From Novosphingobium sp. MD-1 (GTDB taxonomy: Bacteria; Pseudomonadota; Alphaproteobacteria; Sphingomonadales; Sphingomonadaceae): DNA of 64,000 nt. Positions 39,001 through 47,800 of the stretch are shown piece by piece. Numbering within the stretch: position 1 is the stretch's first letter; every line of letters starts with the position of its first letter. The notes under the pieces were generated by a model. That model was not told the origin of the DNA. It did not search any database and was given only the letters and a program-made list of their open reading frames with translations. The position numbers were made by a program, and so were the translations under genes. Location: contig NZ_BBXA01000029.1 in NCBI RefSeq assembly GCF_001014975.1, positions 186,001 through 250,000 on the forward strand. The letters run 5' to 3'.

Positions 39001-39270
39001 GGACGCGCCGTGCTGGCCAGCCATTGGCCCGCCCCCGATGACTTCATGGCCACGACCCGCCTGATCGGCGGGCTGTTCGAGGCGGTGCCGGGCGAAAGCT
39101 CGGGCGAGGCGCTGCTGAAAGCGCAGCGCAAGCTGATGGACGATGTCGATACCTCGCACCCTTATTACTGGGCGGGCTTCGCGGTGATCGGCGATGCGGC
39201 GCGGCCATTGCTGCGCGATGCGGCGCCGGCGGGTGCCGGTTCCGGAACCGCCGCCGGAAGAGTCCGGTAA
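36094..39270 (+). CDS. Exported TPR-CHAT protein (caspase-like protease domain)
   Basis: 1058 residues. The N-terminus is a signal sequence (VKAALKALLLGVAGCGLFAGGTAQAQ): either signal peptidase I cleavage after Ala40 or lipidation at Cys30 (VAGC). A short beta-rich domain is followed by helical TPR-like repeats from about residue 210 to 470 and a coiled-coil segment near 560-600. The C-terminal CHAT domain carries the clan CD dyad His885 (LHFATHG) and Cys934 (LVILSACDT), followed by LEGLVRAFIGAGGRAVLASHW and the WAGFAVIG ending. CHAT proteins include proteolytically active members related to separase and caspases. It is the first of six co-directional genes; the next begins four bases after its stop. 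Confidence 0.88.
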   Translation: MRYHSAGAATGAARGVKAALKALLLGVAGCGLFAGGTAQAQGDSLLLRDSFPLGSGGGSALCQVQSRTGDSANAGAFDRTWAIVCRDSALPVGYVFALRNNAGDPAVRLAERRRASVDCTGALPAAPASWSREDCRWRSPELGYEVLRADRGKVTYIVEGFSAYHGALSLAVRSIMADKALDEPIEVATTSIDDSEAYARIQALTLDPATALAEGYRRNNSGDYADAAAYFETLDQRQASQGDVPIDRVEFLVNAALQRSNLGQFAEAEALFTRADAMPAGTAAVERLRRNYEAIHLLNREKYAEALDRLGVPLRTIGATGADALRERMELTPSVARRVNSSDNSASAIGMVDDLKLTEDERSLILDAQALHLKGSALRLLGRNDDARQALRQGLERAIAIRNGRVVSIVRMRSQMMTELAAIDESEGKLASAEALLRGAMDIVGVQYPDTRSLAVTQARLAAFLTRHGKQDEALKLYHDVVARSIERRNGLSGLSRQMSPYLDMLVARMGTDPAASGDFLAASQIIVRPGVAETQAVLSRELSAGSDDAARLFRQSVSLGRSIERARMQFAALQRLEDAASRKDEIAQAQQMIQDLEAQEQTTVVQLAAFARYRVVSQRAIPEPELKAGLAPGEAYVKMAALGPDVFVYFATKDKAVAYRVPMTGGEIQAAVARMRDSISKFDGRQYVTNPFDVKDARGVYRALFDPVAADMASVHHLIFEPDGALLSLPANLLITDDASLAAYQKQADNPAGDPFDMRGVAWLGRDRIVSTSVSARSFMESRKQPLSKAHSAYLGLGHNATVSGAGAIQVARMRGMEAEMDRSGCDWPLAAWNRPISQEELVSAQKVLRNEGTDLMIGAAFSDTAIKARRDLADFRILHFATHGLVTPPRDDCPTRPALLTSFGPAGSDGLLSFSEIFDLKLDADLVILSACDTAGQADISVTRETGLATGGGSALEGLVRAFIGAGGRAVLASHWPAPDDFMATTRLIGGLFEAVPGESSGEALLKAQRKLMDDVDTSHPYYWAGFAVIGDAARPLLRDAAPAGAGSGTAAGRVR

Positions 39271-39274
39271 GCGG

Positions 39275-41320
39275 ATGCCGGAGGCGAAATCGGCCTTGAT
39301 GGACGTGTCTGACTGGGGCCGCCGCTTTCGGCGCGGCGTGGCGCAGCTTGGCCGCCAGCGTGTGGCCGTGGCGGTGCTGCTGCTGGCGACGGCGCTGTTC
39401 GCGGCGTTGTTCAGTTGGCAAATTCCGCTGCTGCGCGATGCGGAAAGCGCGCTCTACGATATTCGGGCGGCCAACTTCGCGCCGCGCGTCGACCCTGACA
39501 AGCGCATCGCCATGGTCGTCTATACCGCCGATACCAACCGCGCCACGGGTCAGATATCGCCGGTCGATCGCACCATCCTTGCCAAAGCGCTCGCCCAGAT
39601 CGACCGCATCGGGGTGAAAGGCGTGGGCATCGACATCCTGTTCGATTCGCCGCAGGATGATGACCCACTGCTCCAGTCGACGCTGAAAGGCATGAAGACA
39701 CCGGTCTTCCTGGCCTATGCCGACAACCGGACCAATCGCGACGCGATCACCTATGAACAGGAGCAGGACCTGCGCCGCTTCATCTCGGCGGCGCAGACCG
39801 CAAACGTGAAGCCGGCAAGCATCCTGCTGGAAACCGACAACGATGGCGTCGCGCGGGCGTGGCCCATGCAGTATCCGGGGCTGCCGCCGCTGCTTTCGGT
39901 GGCGATGACGCAGCATGTGGCGGGGGATGCCGATCCGCGCTTTGCGACGTACATGGGGCCGATCCGTTTCCGGTCCCCGACGGCGAGCGATCGCCCGGTG
40001 TTCGACAAGATCCCGATCGACCTGCTGGCCGATCCGGAAACCGCGCCGCTGGTCGCCGATGCGATCAAGGGGCGTTATATTCTGATCGGTGGCGATTTCT
40101 CGGACTTCGACCAGTTCGACACGCCCTTCACCCGCACCGGCAACCCGGTGACCGGCGAAACCCGCATGATCGGCGTGGAAGTCCATGCCAGCATGCTGGC
40201 GCAACTGCTCGACAAGGCGCTGACGCTGCCGCCGCCGGTGGCCATCAAGGTGCTGGCGGCGCTGCTGGCGGTGGGCCTCGGCGCGGTGACCGCGGCGGTG
40301 CGCACGCGCACCTGGCTGCTGGCGCTGGCGGTGATCGGGCAATTCGGCCTGTTCCTGGGGCTGCCGTTCCTGATCGAGCGGGCGGGGATGGATACGCTGC
40401 GGATGCCCGCGATGGGCTGGCTCGTTGGCTGGCTGATCGCCTATACCGCGATCAGCGCGGCGCTGCGCGCCATCAACGCCGCACAGCGTGAATTCGCGCA
40501 AGGGGCGCTGGGCAAGTATCTGCCGCGCTCGGTCGCTTCGGAAATCATGCGCAATCCCGAACGGCTGTCACTGCACGGCGAAAAGCGCGAGATATTCTGC
40601 CTGTTCAGCGATCTCGAAGGGTTCACCAAACTGACCCACGCGGTCGAACCCGAAGTGATCGCCCGGCTGCTCAACGATTATCTCGACCGTCTGAGCGCGG
40701 TGGTCCTGCAATATGGTGGCACGCTGGACAAGTTCGTCGGCGATGCCGTGGTGGCGTTCTGGGGCGCGCCGATCGCCTATCCCGACGATGGCGAGCGCGC
40801 CGTCCGCGCGGCCTACGCGATGTATCTGGCCGGCGAGGAATTTCGCAAGAACGTGCCCGAAGGCGTGCCCCGGATCGGCCGCACCCGCGTGGGGCTGCAT
40901 TATGGCGAGGCGATCGTCGGTAACTTCGGCGGCGAAGGCCGCATCCAGTACACCGCACTGGGCGATGCCATGAACACCGCCGCGCGGCTGGAAGGCGCCA
41001 ACAAGCCGCTGGACACCACTGTTCTGGTCAGCCGGGCGGCGATGGAGCGATCCGGGCTGGACTGGTTCCGCCCGATGGGAACGATCACGCTGCGCGGTCG
41101 CGCCACGCCGGTCGACGTGTTCGAACCGCTGCCCGACATGCCCGCGGCGGAACGCGCGGCGGTGGCCGATCTGATAACCGCGCACGACGCCGGGGACAGC
41201 GACCGTGTGCTTGGACTCACAGACAAGCTGCTGGAAATGGCGCATTCAGACGATGCAGTGCTCAATCTCCTCCAGAGATTGCAGCATACGCATAAGGGAG
41301 AAAGTTATGTCCTTGGCTGA
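39275..41320 (+). CDS. CHASE2-domain class III adenylate/guanylate cyclase
   Basis: 681 residues. Layout: one membrane helix (about 28-46), an extracytoplasmic CHASE2 sensor (about 50-300), three closely spaced membrane helices (for example VAIKVLAALLAVGLGAVTAAV and GWLVGWLIAYTAISAAL), then a cytoplasmic catalytic domain. Metal-binding Asp446 (FSDLEGFT) and Asp490 (KFVGDAVVAFWG) and transition-state Asn567/Arg571 (GDAMNTAARLE) are all present. The purine-selecting positions are Lys487 and Thr560, a Lys/Thr pair that favours ATP, so cAMP is the likely product. It starts four bases after the CHAT gene and overlaps the next gene by 14 bases, so they are probably co-transcribed. Confidence 0.92.
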   Translation: MPEAKSALMDVSDWGRRFRRGVAQLGRQRVAVAVLLLATALFAALFSWQIPLLRDAESALYDIRAANFAPRVDPDKRIAMVVYTADTNRATGQISPVDRTILAKALAQIDRIGVKGVGIDILFDSPQDDDPLLQSTLKGMKTPVFLAYADNRTNRDAITYEQEQDLRRFISAAQTANVKPASILLETDNDGVARAWPMQYPGLPPLLSVAMTQHVAGDADPRFATYMGPIRFRSPTASDRPVFDKIPIDLLADPETAPLVADAIKGRYILIGGDFSDFDQFDTPFTRTGNPVTGETRMIGVEVHASMLAQLLDKALTLPPPVAIKVLAALLAVGLGAVTAAVRTRTWLLALAVIGQFGLFLGLPFLIERAGMDTLRMPAMGWLVGWLIAYTAISAALRAINAAQREFAQGALGKYLPRSVASEIMRNPERLSLHGEKREIFCLFSDLEGFTKLTHAVEPEVIARLLNDYLDRLSAVVLQYGGTLDKFVGDAVVAFWGAPIAYPDDGERAVRAAYAMYLAGEEFRKNVPEGVPRIGRTRVGLHYGEAIVGNFGGEGRIQYTALGDAMNTAARLEGANKPLDTTVLVSRAAMERSGLDWFRPMGTITLRGRATPVDVFEPLPDMPAAERAAVADLITAHDAGDSDRVLGLTDKLLEMAHSDDAVLNLLQRLQHTHKGESYVLG

Positions 41321-42074
41321 CACGAAGACGCGCAAGGCCGTCGTCGCGGGGCTGATGGCTGCGGGATGCCTGTTTTCGGCCGGTTCCGCGCTGGCCCAGG
41401 CGATCGTCGTGCGATCGACCGGGCCTTCCGCCGCCGAATATCCGCAAGGGCGCAAGCTGCCCGCCAACGCCACCGTCACGCTGCGCGCTGGCGACCGGCT
41501 CACGGTGCTCGACAAGGCCGGCACGCGGGTGCTGTCCGGTCCTGGTTCCTTCGCGCTCAACGGCGCGATCAACCGCGACGAAACGGCGGGCAGCGCGCTT
41601 GCCAGCCTGACCGTGCGGACTCCCGGCGCCCGTGTGCGGACGGGGGCGGTGCGCGGCGCGCCGCTGGCGGCATCGACCGCGGAAGCGAACGCGCCCGATA
41701 GCGTGTGGTATGTCGATGTCAGCAAGGGCGGCACGTTCTGCGTGGCCGATCCGACCGCGCTGGTCCTCTGGCGACCCAATCGCGCGAGCGAAGGCGCGGG
41801 CAAGCTGCTCTCCGCCGATGGTTCGATGGCCGACGTCGCCTGGAAGGCCGGCAGCGCGCTGAAGCTTTGGCCGGTGGCATCGGTGCCGGTGGTGGACGGG
41901 CAGAGCTATACCTTCAGCAACCCGGTCGGCCCGACCGTGAACATCCGGCTGAAACTGCTGGCGAGTGTCCCATCCGAGGACATGGCCGTGGCATCGGTGT
42001 TTGCGGACAACGGCTGCAACGCGCAACTTGACGTCATCGCCAATTCCGCCGCACCGCAGGCGTCGGGCGGATGA
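41307..42074 (+). CDS. Exported protein of unknown function, first of two tandem paralogues
   Basis: 255 residues with a signal peptide ending SALA-QA at residue 30. From residue 31 to about 85 it is nearly identical in layout to the next gene product (VVRSTGPSA..YP.G..LPA.ATVTLRAGD..TVLD.AGTRVL.G.GSFA.N), a beta-rich segment that faintly recalls FecR-like or SH3-like domains. Two cysteines are shared with the paralogue at corresponding places: Cys145 (GTFCVADP) and Cys237 (DNGCNAQ), which could form a disulfide. AAGGGAG lies six bases before ATG 41307, which is inside the cyclase gene. I recognise no named family. Position between a cyclase and a two-partner secretion pair suggests a periplasmic or surface role. 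Confidence 0.7.
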   Translation: MSLADTKTRKAVVAGLMAAGCLFSAGSALAQAIVVRSTGPSAAEYPQGRKLPANATVTLRAGDRLTVLDKAGTRVLSGPGSFALNGAINRDETAGSALASLTVRTPGARVRTGAVRGAPLAASTAEANAPDSVWYVDVSKGGTFCVADPTALVLWRPNRASEGAGKLLSADGSMADVAWKAGSALKLWPVASVPVVDGQSYTFSNPVGPTVNIRLKLLASVPSEDMAVASVFADNGCNAQLDVIANSAAPQASGG

Positions 42075-42088
42075 AGGGGGCAGGCACG

Positions 42089-42883
42089 ATGGGCAGGCTG
42101 AAAACAGGCAGGCTGAAATCCGCGATCGCGGCCACTGTGCTGGCGCTGGGGCTTTCGGTGTCCGGCATGGCGATGGCGCAGGTGGTGGTGGTGCGATCGA
42201 CCGGTCCTTCGGCGGTTAGCTATCCGCCGGGGAAGCGGCTGCCCGCCGGGGCGACCGTGACCTTGCGCGCCGGCGACGTGGTGACCGTGCTGGATCGCGC
42301 GGGAACGCGGGTGTTGCGCGGGGCGGGCAGTTTCGCGATGAACACGCTGGCCAGCCGTGATGCCGGCTCGGCGGCGCTGCTGGCGCGCTCGCTCAGCAAT
42401 CCGGTGTCGGTGCGTGCCGGCGCGGTGCGCGGTGGATTGCCGGCGCAGGGCGGTGAAGGCGGGCAAGCAGCTGAACCCATCCCGGTCAGCATCTGGCTGG
42501 CCGATATCGACCAGGGCGGGCGGGTATGTCTGCCGCGCGGCAGCGATCTTTATCTGTGGCGCAAGGCGTCCGAAGCCCGGCGGTTTGTCTGGCTGGGGGA
42601 AAGCGCTGGCGGCGGTACCGTGCGGGTCGCCCTGCCGAGCCGGACGGCCGGGGTCGCCTGGCCACGGGCGCAGGTGGAATTGTTCGACGGACACAGTTAC
42701 CGGGTTGCGGAAGAAGGCGATCCGAACAAGGGTGTGGACTTCGAGGTGGTGATGCTGGACCCGGAAGCGGTGCCGGCTGACGCCGCCTCGCTGGGAACGC
42801 TCCTGCTCGACAACGGGTGCAAGGCCCAGTTCGATTGGCTGGCCGCCAGTCTCGAACAGCTTGACGGGGCTGCACAAGGATAG
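42089..42883 (+). CDS. Exported protein of unknown function, second tandem paralogue
   Basis: 264 residues from ATG 42089, which has AAGGGGG eight bases upstream and puts the conserved QVVVVRSTGP at residues 31-40, exactly as in the preceding paralogue. An ATG at 42071 overlaps the previous stop (ATGA) and is the alternative. It has a signal peptide ending SGMAMA. The N-terminal 90 residues resemble the paralogue closely and the rest only loosely, with shared motifs RVCLPRGSDLYLWR (Cys147) and DNGCKAQFDW (Cys244). Function unknown. The 116 bases after it contain a TTGACA at 42949 but no fitting -10 box, so a separate promoter for the secretion genes is uncertain. Confidence 0.7.
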   Translation: MGRLKTGRLKSAIAATVLALGLSVSGMAMAQVVVVRSTGPSAVSYPPGKRLPAGATVTLRAGDVVTVLDRAGTRVLRGAGSFAMNTLASRDAGSAALLARSLSNPVSVRAGAVRGGLPAQGGEGGQAAEPIPVSIWLADIDQGGRVCLPRGSDLYLWRKASEARRFVWLGESAGGGTVRVALPSRTAGVAWPRAQVELFDGHSYRVAEEGDPNKGVDFEVVMLDPEAVPADAASLGTLLLDNGCKAQFDWLAASLEQLDGAAQG

Positions 42884-42999
42884 GCAGGGGATTGCACCTG
42901 CATTGAAAACCACGGCATGGGCGGCACGAGGCCGGATCACGCCACTGTTTGACAACCGATAATCATAACAGGGTCGCGCCTGATGGAGTTACGGATCGG

Positions 43000-44859
43000 A
43001 TGCCCGATTACGTCGCAGCGCGCCCGTTCGGGAGCGAGCCTGTTTCCGTTGTTTTCCGCCGGCCTGCCGCCGGAGGCAGAGTCCTGTCGGCCGCGCTGGC
43101 CGCGGCGCTTCTCGTTCCCGCCGGGCAGGCACTGGCACAGGCGGTGCCGCCGCCCGCGCCCGTCGGCGCGCAGCCGCCCACGCGCGAGGAAATCGAACGT
43201 GGCGTAGCCGAAGGCACGCTGAACAAGAGCGGGCCGGTCGCGGTCGACACGTCGGCGGTCGAGCGCGCGCCGTGTCCGCTGTCTTCGCCCGATTTCGCCG
43301 GCATCCGCCTCAAGCTGTCGAGCGTGACGTTCGCGGGCATGGACAAGCTCCCGGGCGTGGACCTGTCCGACAGCTACCGCGAATATGTCGGCACCGACCA
43401 GCCGGTTTCGATCATTTGCGACATCCGCGATCGCGCCGCCACCAAGCTGCGCGGCGCCGGCTATCTGGCGGCGGTGCAGGTGCCGCCGCAGAAGATCACC
43501 GATGGCAACGTCAGGCTGGACGTGCTGCTGGCGCATCTTTCGCGCATCCAGATCAAGGGTGATGCGGGTGCGTCCGAAGGCGCGCTGCTGCGCTATCTCA
43601 ACAAGCTGACTGCCGAGCCGGTGTTCAACACCTATCAGGCGGAACGATACCTGTTGCTGGCCAAGGACGTGCCGGGGCTGGACGTGCGGCTGGCGCTGCG
43701 CCCGGTGGATGGCGCGCCGGGCGAGGTGATCGGCGAAGTCTCGGTCCGGCGCACGCCGGTCTATGCCGATTTCTCGGTCCAGAATTTCGGCTCGAAGGCG
43801 GTCGGCCGGTTCAATGGCCTGTTGCGCGCGCAGTTCAACGGGCTGACGGGGCTTGGCGATACCACCACAGTCAGCTTCTTCGCCACGCCCGAATTCCGCG
43901 AACAGAAAGTGCTGCAGATCGGGCACGAGATGCGGCTGGGCGGCGAAGGCTTCACGCTGCGCGGGGATTTCACCTATGCCTGGACCAATCCCACCACCGT
44001 GGGGGCCAGCCAGTTCCATTCGCGCACGCTGGTCGCCTCGCTGGAGGCGCGCTATCCGTTCGTGCGGCGGCAGGCGTTCAACCTGTCGGCTTCGGGCGGG
44101 CTGGATCTGATCAACCAGCAGGTCGATTTCGGTGCGATCCGCTTCAACGAGGACCGGCTGAGAGTTGCCTTCGTGCGGCTCGACCTGAACGGGCTTTCAC
44201 GCCAGAGCCTGCTCGGCCGCGATGGCTTCACCCCCTATGAACCGCACTGGAACTGGGGGCTGTCGGTCGAGGCGCGGCACGGCCTGTCGATCCTCGACGC
44301 CACGAAGAGCTGCGCCGGCCTGTCGCTGGCGGCTTGCGGCGCGGTCACGCCCAGCCGGTTCAGCGGCGATCCCGAAGGGTCGCTGATCCGCGCTTCGGGC
44401 GAGTTCGATTATCGCCCGGTCCGCAATGTCACGATCGCGGTGGCGCCGCGCGCGCAATACGCGTTCGACAACCTGCTGTCCTACGAACAGTTCTCCGGCG
44501 GCAACTACACGGTCGGGCGCGGGTATGATCCGGGGGCGGCCATCGGCGACAGCGGCATCGGGCTGCGCACGGAACTGCGGATCGGATCGCAATTTCCCAA
44601 GGAACCCGGCAAGCCGGCGTTCCAGCCCTATGCCTTCTTCGATGCGGCGTGGATCTGGAACCGCGACAAGGTAGCCGGCGTGCCCAATCCGCAGCGGCTG
44701 TTCTCGGCCGGCGCAGGCGTCCGCGCCACGCTGTTCGACGCGGTGCGGGTCGATGGCGTGGTGGCGGTGCCGCTGCGCGATACGGTGCTGCAGAAGGTCA
44801 AGGGTGATGTCCGCTTCCTGATCAATCTTTCGATCCAGCTCGCCCCGTGGCGGCTGTGA
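43000..44859 (+). CDS. Two-partner secretion outer-membrane transporter (TpsB; ShlB/FhaC/HecB family)
   Basis: 619 residues. After a signal region (VLSAALAAALLVPAGQALAQA) come two POTRA-like modules (LSSVTFAGMDKLPGVDLSDSYREYVG... and LSRIQIKGDAGASEGALLRYLNKLTAEPVFNTYQAERYLLLAKDVPGLDVRLALRP), then a beta-barrel with VSVRRTPVYADFSVQNFGSKAVGRFNGLLRAQFNGLTGLGDTTTVSFF and SGGNYTVGRGYDPGAAIGDSGIGLRTELR, ending NLSIQLAPWRL. The family secretes one large TpsA substrate across the outer membrane after recognising its N-terminal domain. ATG 43000 is chosen; the frame is open to 42949. The partner gene starts within 15 bases of this stop. Confidence 0.9.
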   Translation: MPDYVAARPFGSEPVSVVFRRPAAGGRVLSAALAAALLVPAGQALAQAVPPPAPVGAQPPTREEIERGVAEGTLNKSGPVAVDTSAVERAPCPLSSPDFAGIRLKLSSVTFAGMDKLPGVDLSDSYREYVGTDQPVSIICDIRDRAATKLRGAGYLAAVQVPPQKITDGNVRLDVLLAHLSRIQIKGDAGASEGALLRYLNKLTAEPVFNTYQAERYLLLAKDVPGLDVRLALRPVDGAPGEVIGEVSVRRTPVYADFSVQNFGSKAVGRFNGLLRAQFNGLTGLGDTTTVSFFATPEFREQKVLQIGHEMRLGGEGFTLRGDFTYAWTNPTTVGASQFHSRTLVASLEARYPFVRRQAFNLSASGGLDLINQQVDFGAIRFNEDRLRVAFVRLDLNGLSRQSLLGRDGFTPYEPHWNWGLSVEARHGLSILDATKSCAGLSLAACGAVTPSRFSGDPEGSLIRASGEFDYRPVRNVTIAVAPRAQYAFDNLLSYEQFSGGNYTVGRGYDPGAAIGDSGIGLRTELRIGSQFPKEPGKPAFQPYAFFDAAWIWNRDKVAGVPNPQRLFSAGAGVRATLFDAVRVDGVVAVPLRDTVLQKVKGDVRFLINLSIQLAPWRL

Positions 44860-44873
44860 AGGGGGCGTTCCAG

Positions 44874-47800
44874 ATGCGAACGGAAGGCAAGGCCATGGTT
44901 CAATCGGCACTCCACGCGGGGCGCAACGCTCCGGCTTCCCGCAAGGCCGGCACGCGCCGGGTTCTTCAGAAGCTGCTCGCCGGCGCCTCGACCGGCGCGG
45001 CGGCGCTGATCATCAACGCCATTCCGCTGGCCGGGCCGGCCTGGGCTCAAGCCGTCAATGGCGCGCCCACGGTCGTATTCGGGGCCAACGCGCCGGTCCG
45101 TGCGGCCGGCAGCGACACGATCACCGTGAACGCGCACGACGCGCTGGTGGACTGGACGGCGACCGACGCGGGCGGGGTGTTCCTGCCCACCGGCAACACG
45201 CTGACCTTCAATGCCGATACCAGCGTTTCCGGCGACTATACCGTGCTCAACCGTGTGAGCTCGTCCGCGGCGGGGGCATCGCCGTTGCAGATCAACGGCA
45301 CGGTCAATTCCGGCGATGCCGGCCGCATCTGGTTCTATAACCCGACCGGCTGGGTGGTCGGCTCCTCCGGCGCGTTCAACGTCGGCAGCCTGCTGCTGAC
45401 GGCCAGCCCGGTGACGATCAATGCCGGCAATCCCGATGGGCAGAAGTTCGCGGGAGCGAACGGCGCGATCACCCTGGGGCAGGCGCCGAACGCCGGCGCT
45501 TCGATCACGGTGCAGAATGGCGCGCAGATCACCACGGTGGCGCCGGGCAGCTATGTGGCGCTGGTTGCGCCGCGCGTGGTGCAGGGCGGCACGGTCAGCG
45601 CCAACGGGGCGGTCGCCTATGTCGGGGCCGAAGCCGCGACGCTGACGGTGAACAACGGCCTGTTCAACATCACGGTCGATACCGGCACCACCGATGCCAA
45701 CGGCGTGGTCCACACCGGCACCACCACCGGTGCGGCCGCCACCTTCAGCGATCCCTACCACGGGATATATCTGGTCACCGTGCCCAAGAACGATGTGACC
45801 ACCATGCTGGTGTCGGGTTCGCTGGGCTATGCGCCCGCCGTTGCCGCCAACAGCGAAATCGATGGCACGATCACGCTGTCCGCCGGTTACAACGTGTCGG
45901 GCGGAAACGTGAACTTCCCCGCGACTCCGGCGGCAGCGGGCGGGCGGATATCCGTCTCCGGGCTCACCACGTCCAACCAGGTCCTCGCGACGGCCAGCGA
46001 CCGCATTGATGTCGATGCCACCGCCTCGTCCACGAACTTCCAGTCCACCCAGCTTGTCGCCCTGCGCGCGCGCAACGCGGTCGGGCTTTCGGCCGCGGCG
46101 GGCCACCAGATCAGCACCGGCGGCATTCTGGAGATCGACGCCACGACCGGCCCGGTTGGCGGCTCGGCGACCATAACCCTCACCGGCGGGGGGCGTCTGG
46201 CGGTCGGCAGCGATCTCAACGTGGACGTTTCGGGCAAGGGTGGCATCGAATTCGATCCCCAGAATCCGCAGCAATTCCTGGCGGGCAGCACCGGCAAGGA
46301 TGCCAGTGGCGGCTCGATCACCACCACGATCACCAATGGCCAGCTTGCCGTGACTGGCCAGGCGCTTCTGGCTGCCAACGCCTATGGTGGCGCGGGAGCG
46401 TTGAACTTCGGCCGTTCCGACGCCGGGACCATCAGTTTCACGCAGAGCGGCGTCAATTCCAGCGTGGAGATCGGCCCGGATGGCGATCGGCAGTGGCTGC
46501 GGTTGCAAGCGCTGGGCAGGCCTGACAGCCCGTCTAGCTATTACATCTATACGCTTCCGGTCGCGGGCGCGGGGTCGAGCGCGGGCAACGTTTCGCTGAA
46601 CGTGGCGGATGGCATCTTCGCGGCCGGCGCCACGTTCCTGGAAGCCGGCTCCAGCACCGCGCTGGGAAGCGACAACGTCCTCTACGATGCCCGCACCGGA
46701 AGCGTTTCCGCCAGCTTCGCCAACGGCAGTTTCAGCCTGGGCGGACTCAGCCTGTCCAACGATGCCTCGGCTAGCAAATCCGCTGCCGTCGGCGATGTCT
46801 CGCTCACGCTGGATGCCGCGCATCTGACATTCGATGATGCTTCGAACTACGGCCTGTCGCTGTACAGCACCGCAGCTGGGACTGCAGGCGCCGTCAACCC
46901 GCAGACCGGCCAGCCCATAGGCCCGAACACTCTGCGGCTGTCTCTGACCAACGGTTCCACGCTGGATACGCCGCAGGGTATCTCGCTCGAGACGTATAGC
47001 ACGTCTCCGTTCGCGGGCGCATCGCGCACCGGTGACATCGTGGTGAACGTCAGCGGCGCGAGCACGATCGATTCGTCTTACTTTTCGGCCAGCGCTCGTG
47101 CGAGCGGGACGAGCAGCGCCGCCACGGATGCCGTTTCGGGCAACATCTCCATCACGGCCAGCGGTGGCAGCGCCATTGCTCTCTCTGGCGCGCTCAGCGC
47201 ATCCACCGAAGCAACCGGCGCGGAGGATCTGGACGGCGCCGGCAACGGCACCGCGGGCGACATCACGTTGCAGATCGAGGATTCGTCGCTTTCGACGGAT
47301 TCCCTTTCGCTTACGTCCTCCGGCTATGCGGGGTACAACTATGGCGGAGGTGCGCGGTCGGGCCTTGGCACCGGCGGGCATGTGTCCCTCTCGCTCGATG
47401 GCTTCAACGCTTCGCTGACGGCGGGATCGGTCACGCTTGACAGCCTTGGCACCGCCGTGCGCAATCTCGGTTTCGCGGCCTTGTCCGGCGGCACGGTTTC
47501 GGCATTCGCTGCTCCGCCTTCCTCCGGCCATCCGCACGGGGGCGAAGGCGTTGGCGGGACGACCGAATTCACGATCAACGACGGCACCGCGACGATCGAT
47601 ACACTGACCATCTCGGCCAACGGCTTTGGCGGGCAGGGCGACAGTTATGGCTTGACCACCCCGGTCGATGGCGGGGCGGGTACGGGCGGCACCGCTTCGC
47701 TCACCGTCAACGGCGGCACGTCCAGCATTGCCAGCCTCACGATCGAGGCGAGCGGACGCGGCGGGGCGGGTTCGTATCAGGACTCCTATGCCGGGATCGA

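Noticed and set aside
36094..39270. Type III-E CRISPR-associated TPR-CHAT (Craspase) component
   Set aside because: There is no cas gene or CRISPR array in the window, and this protein has an export signal, which is incompatible with a cytoplasmic effector.
42949..42977. TTGACA as the -35 box of a separate promoter for the secretion genes
   Set aside because: No acceptable -10 hexamer occurs 16-18 bases downstream; GATAAT at 42958 is too close.
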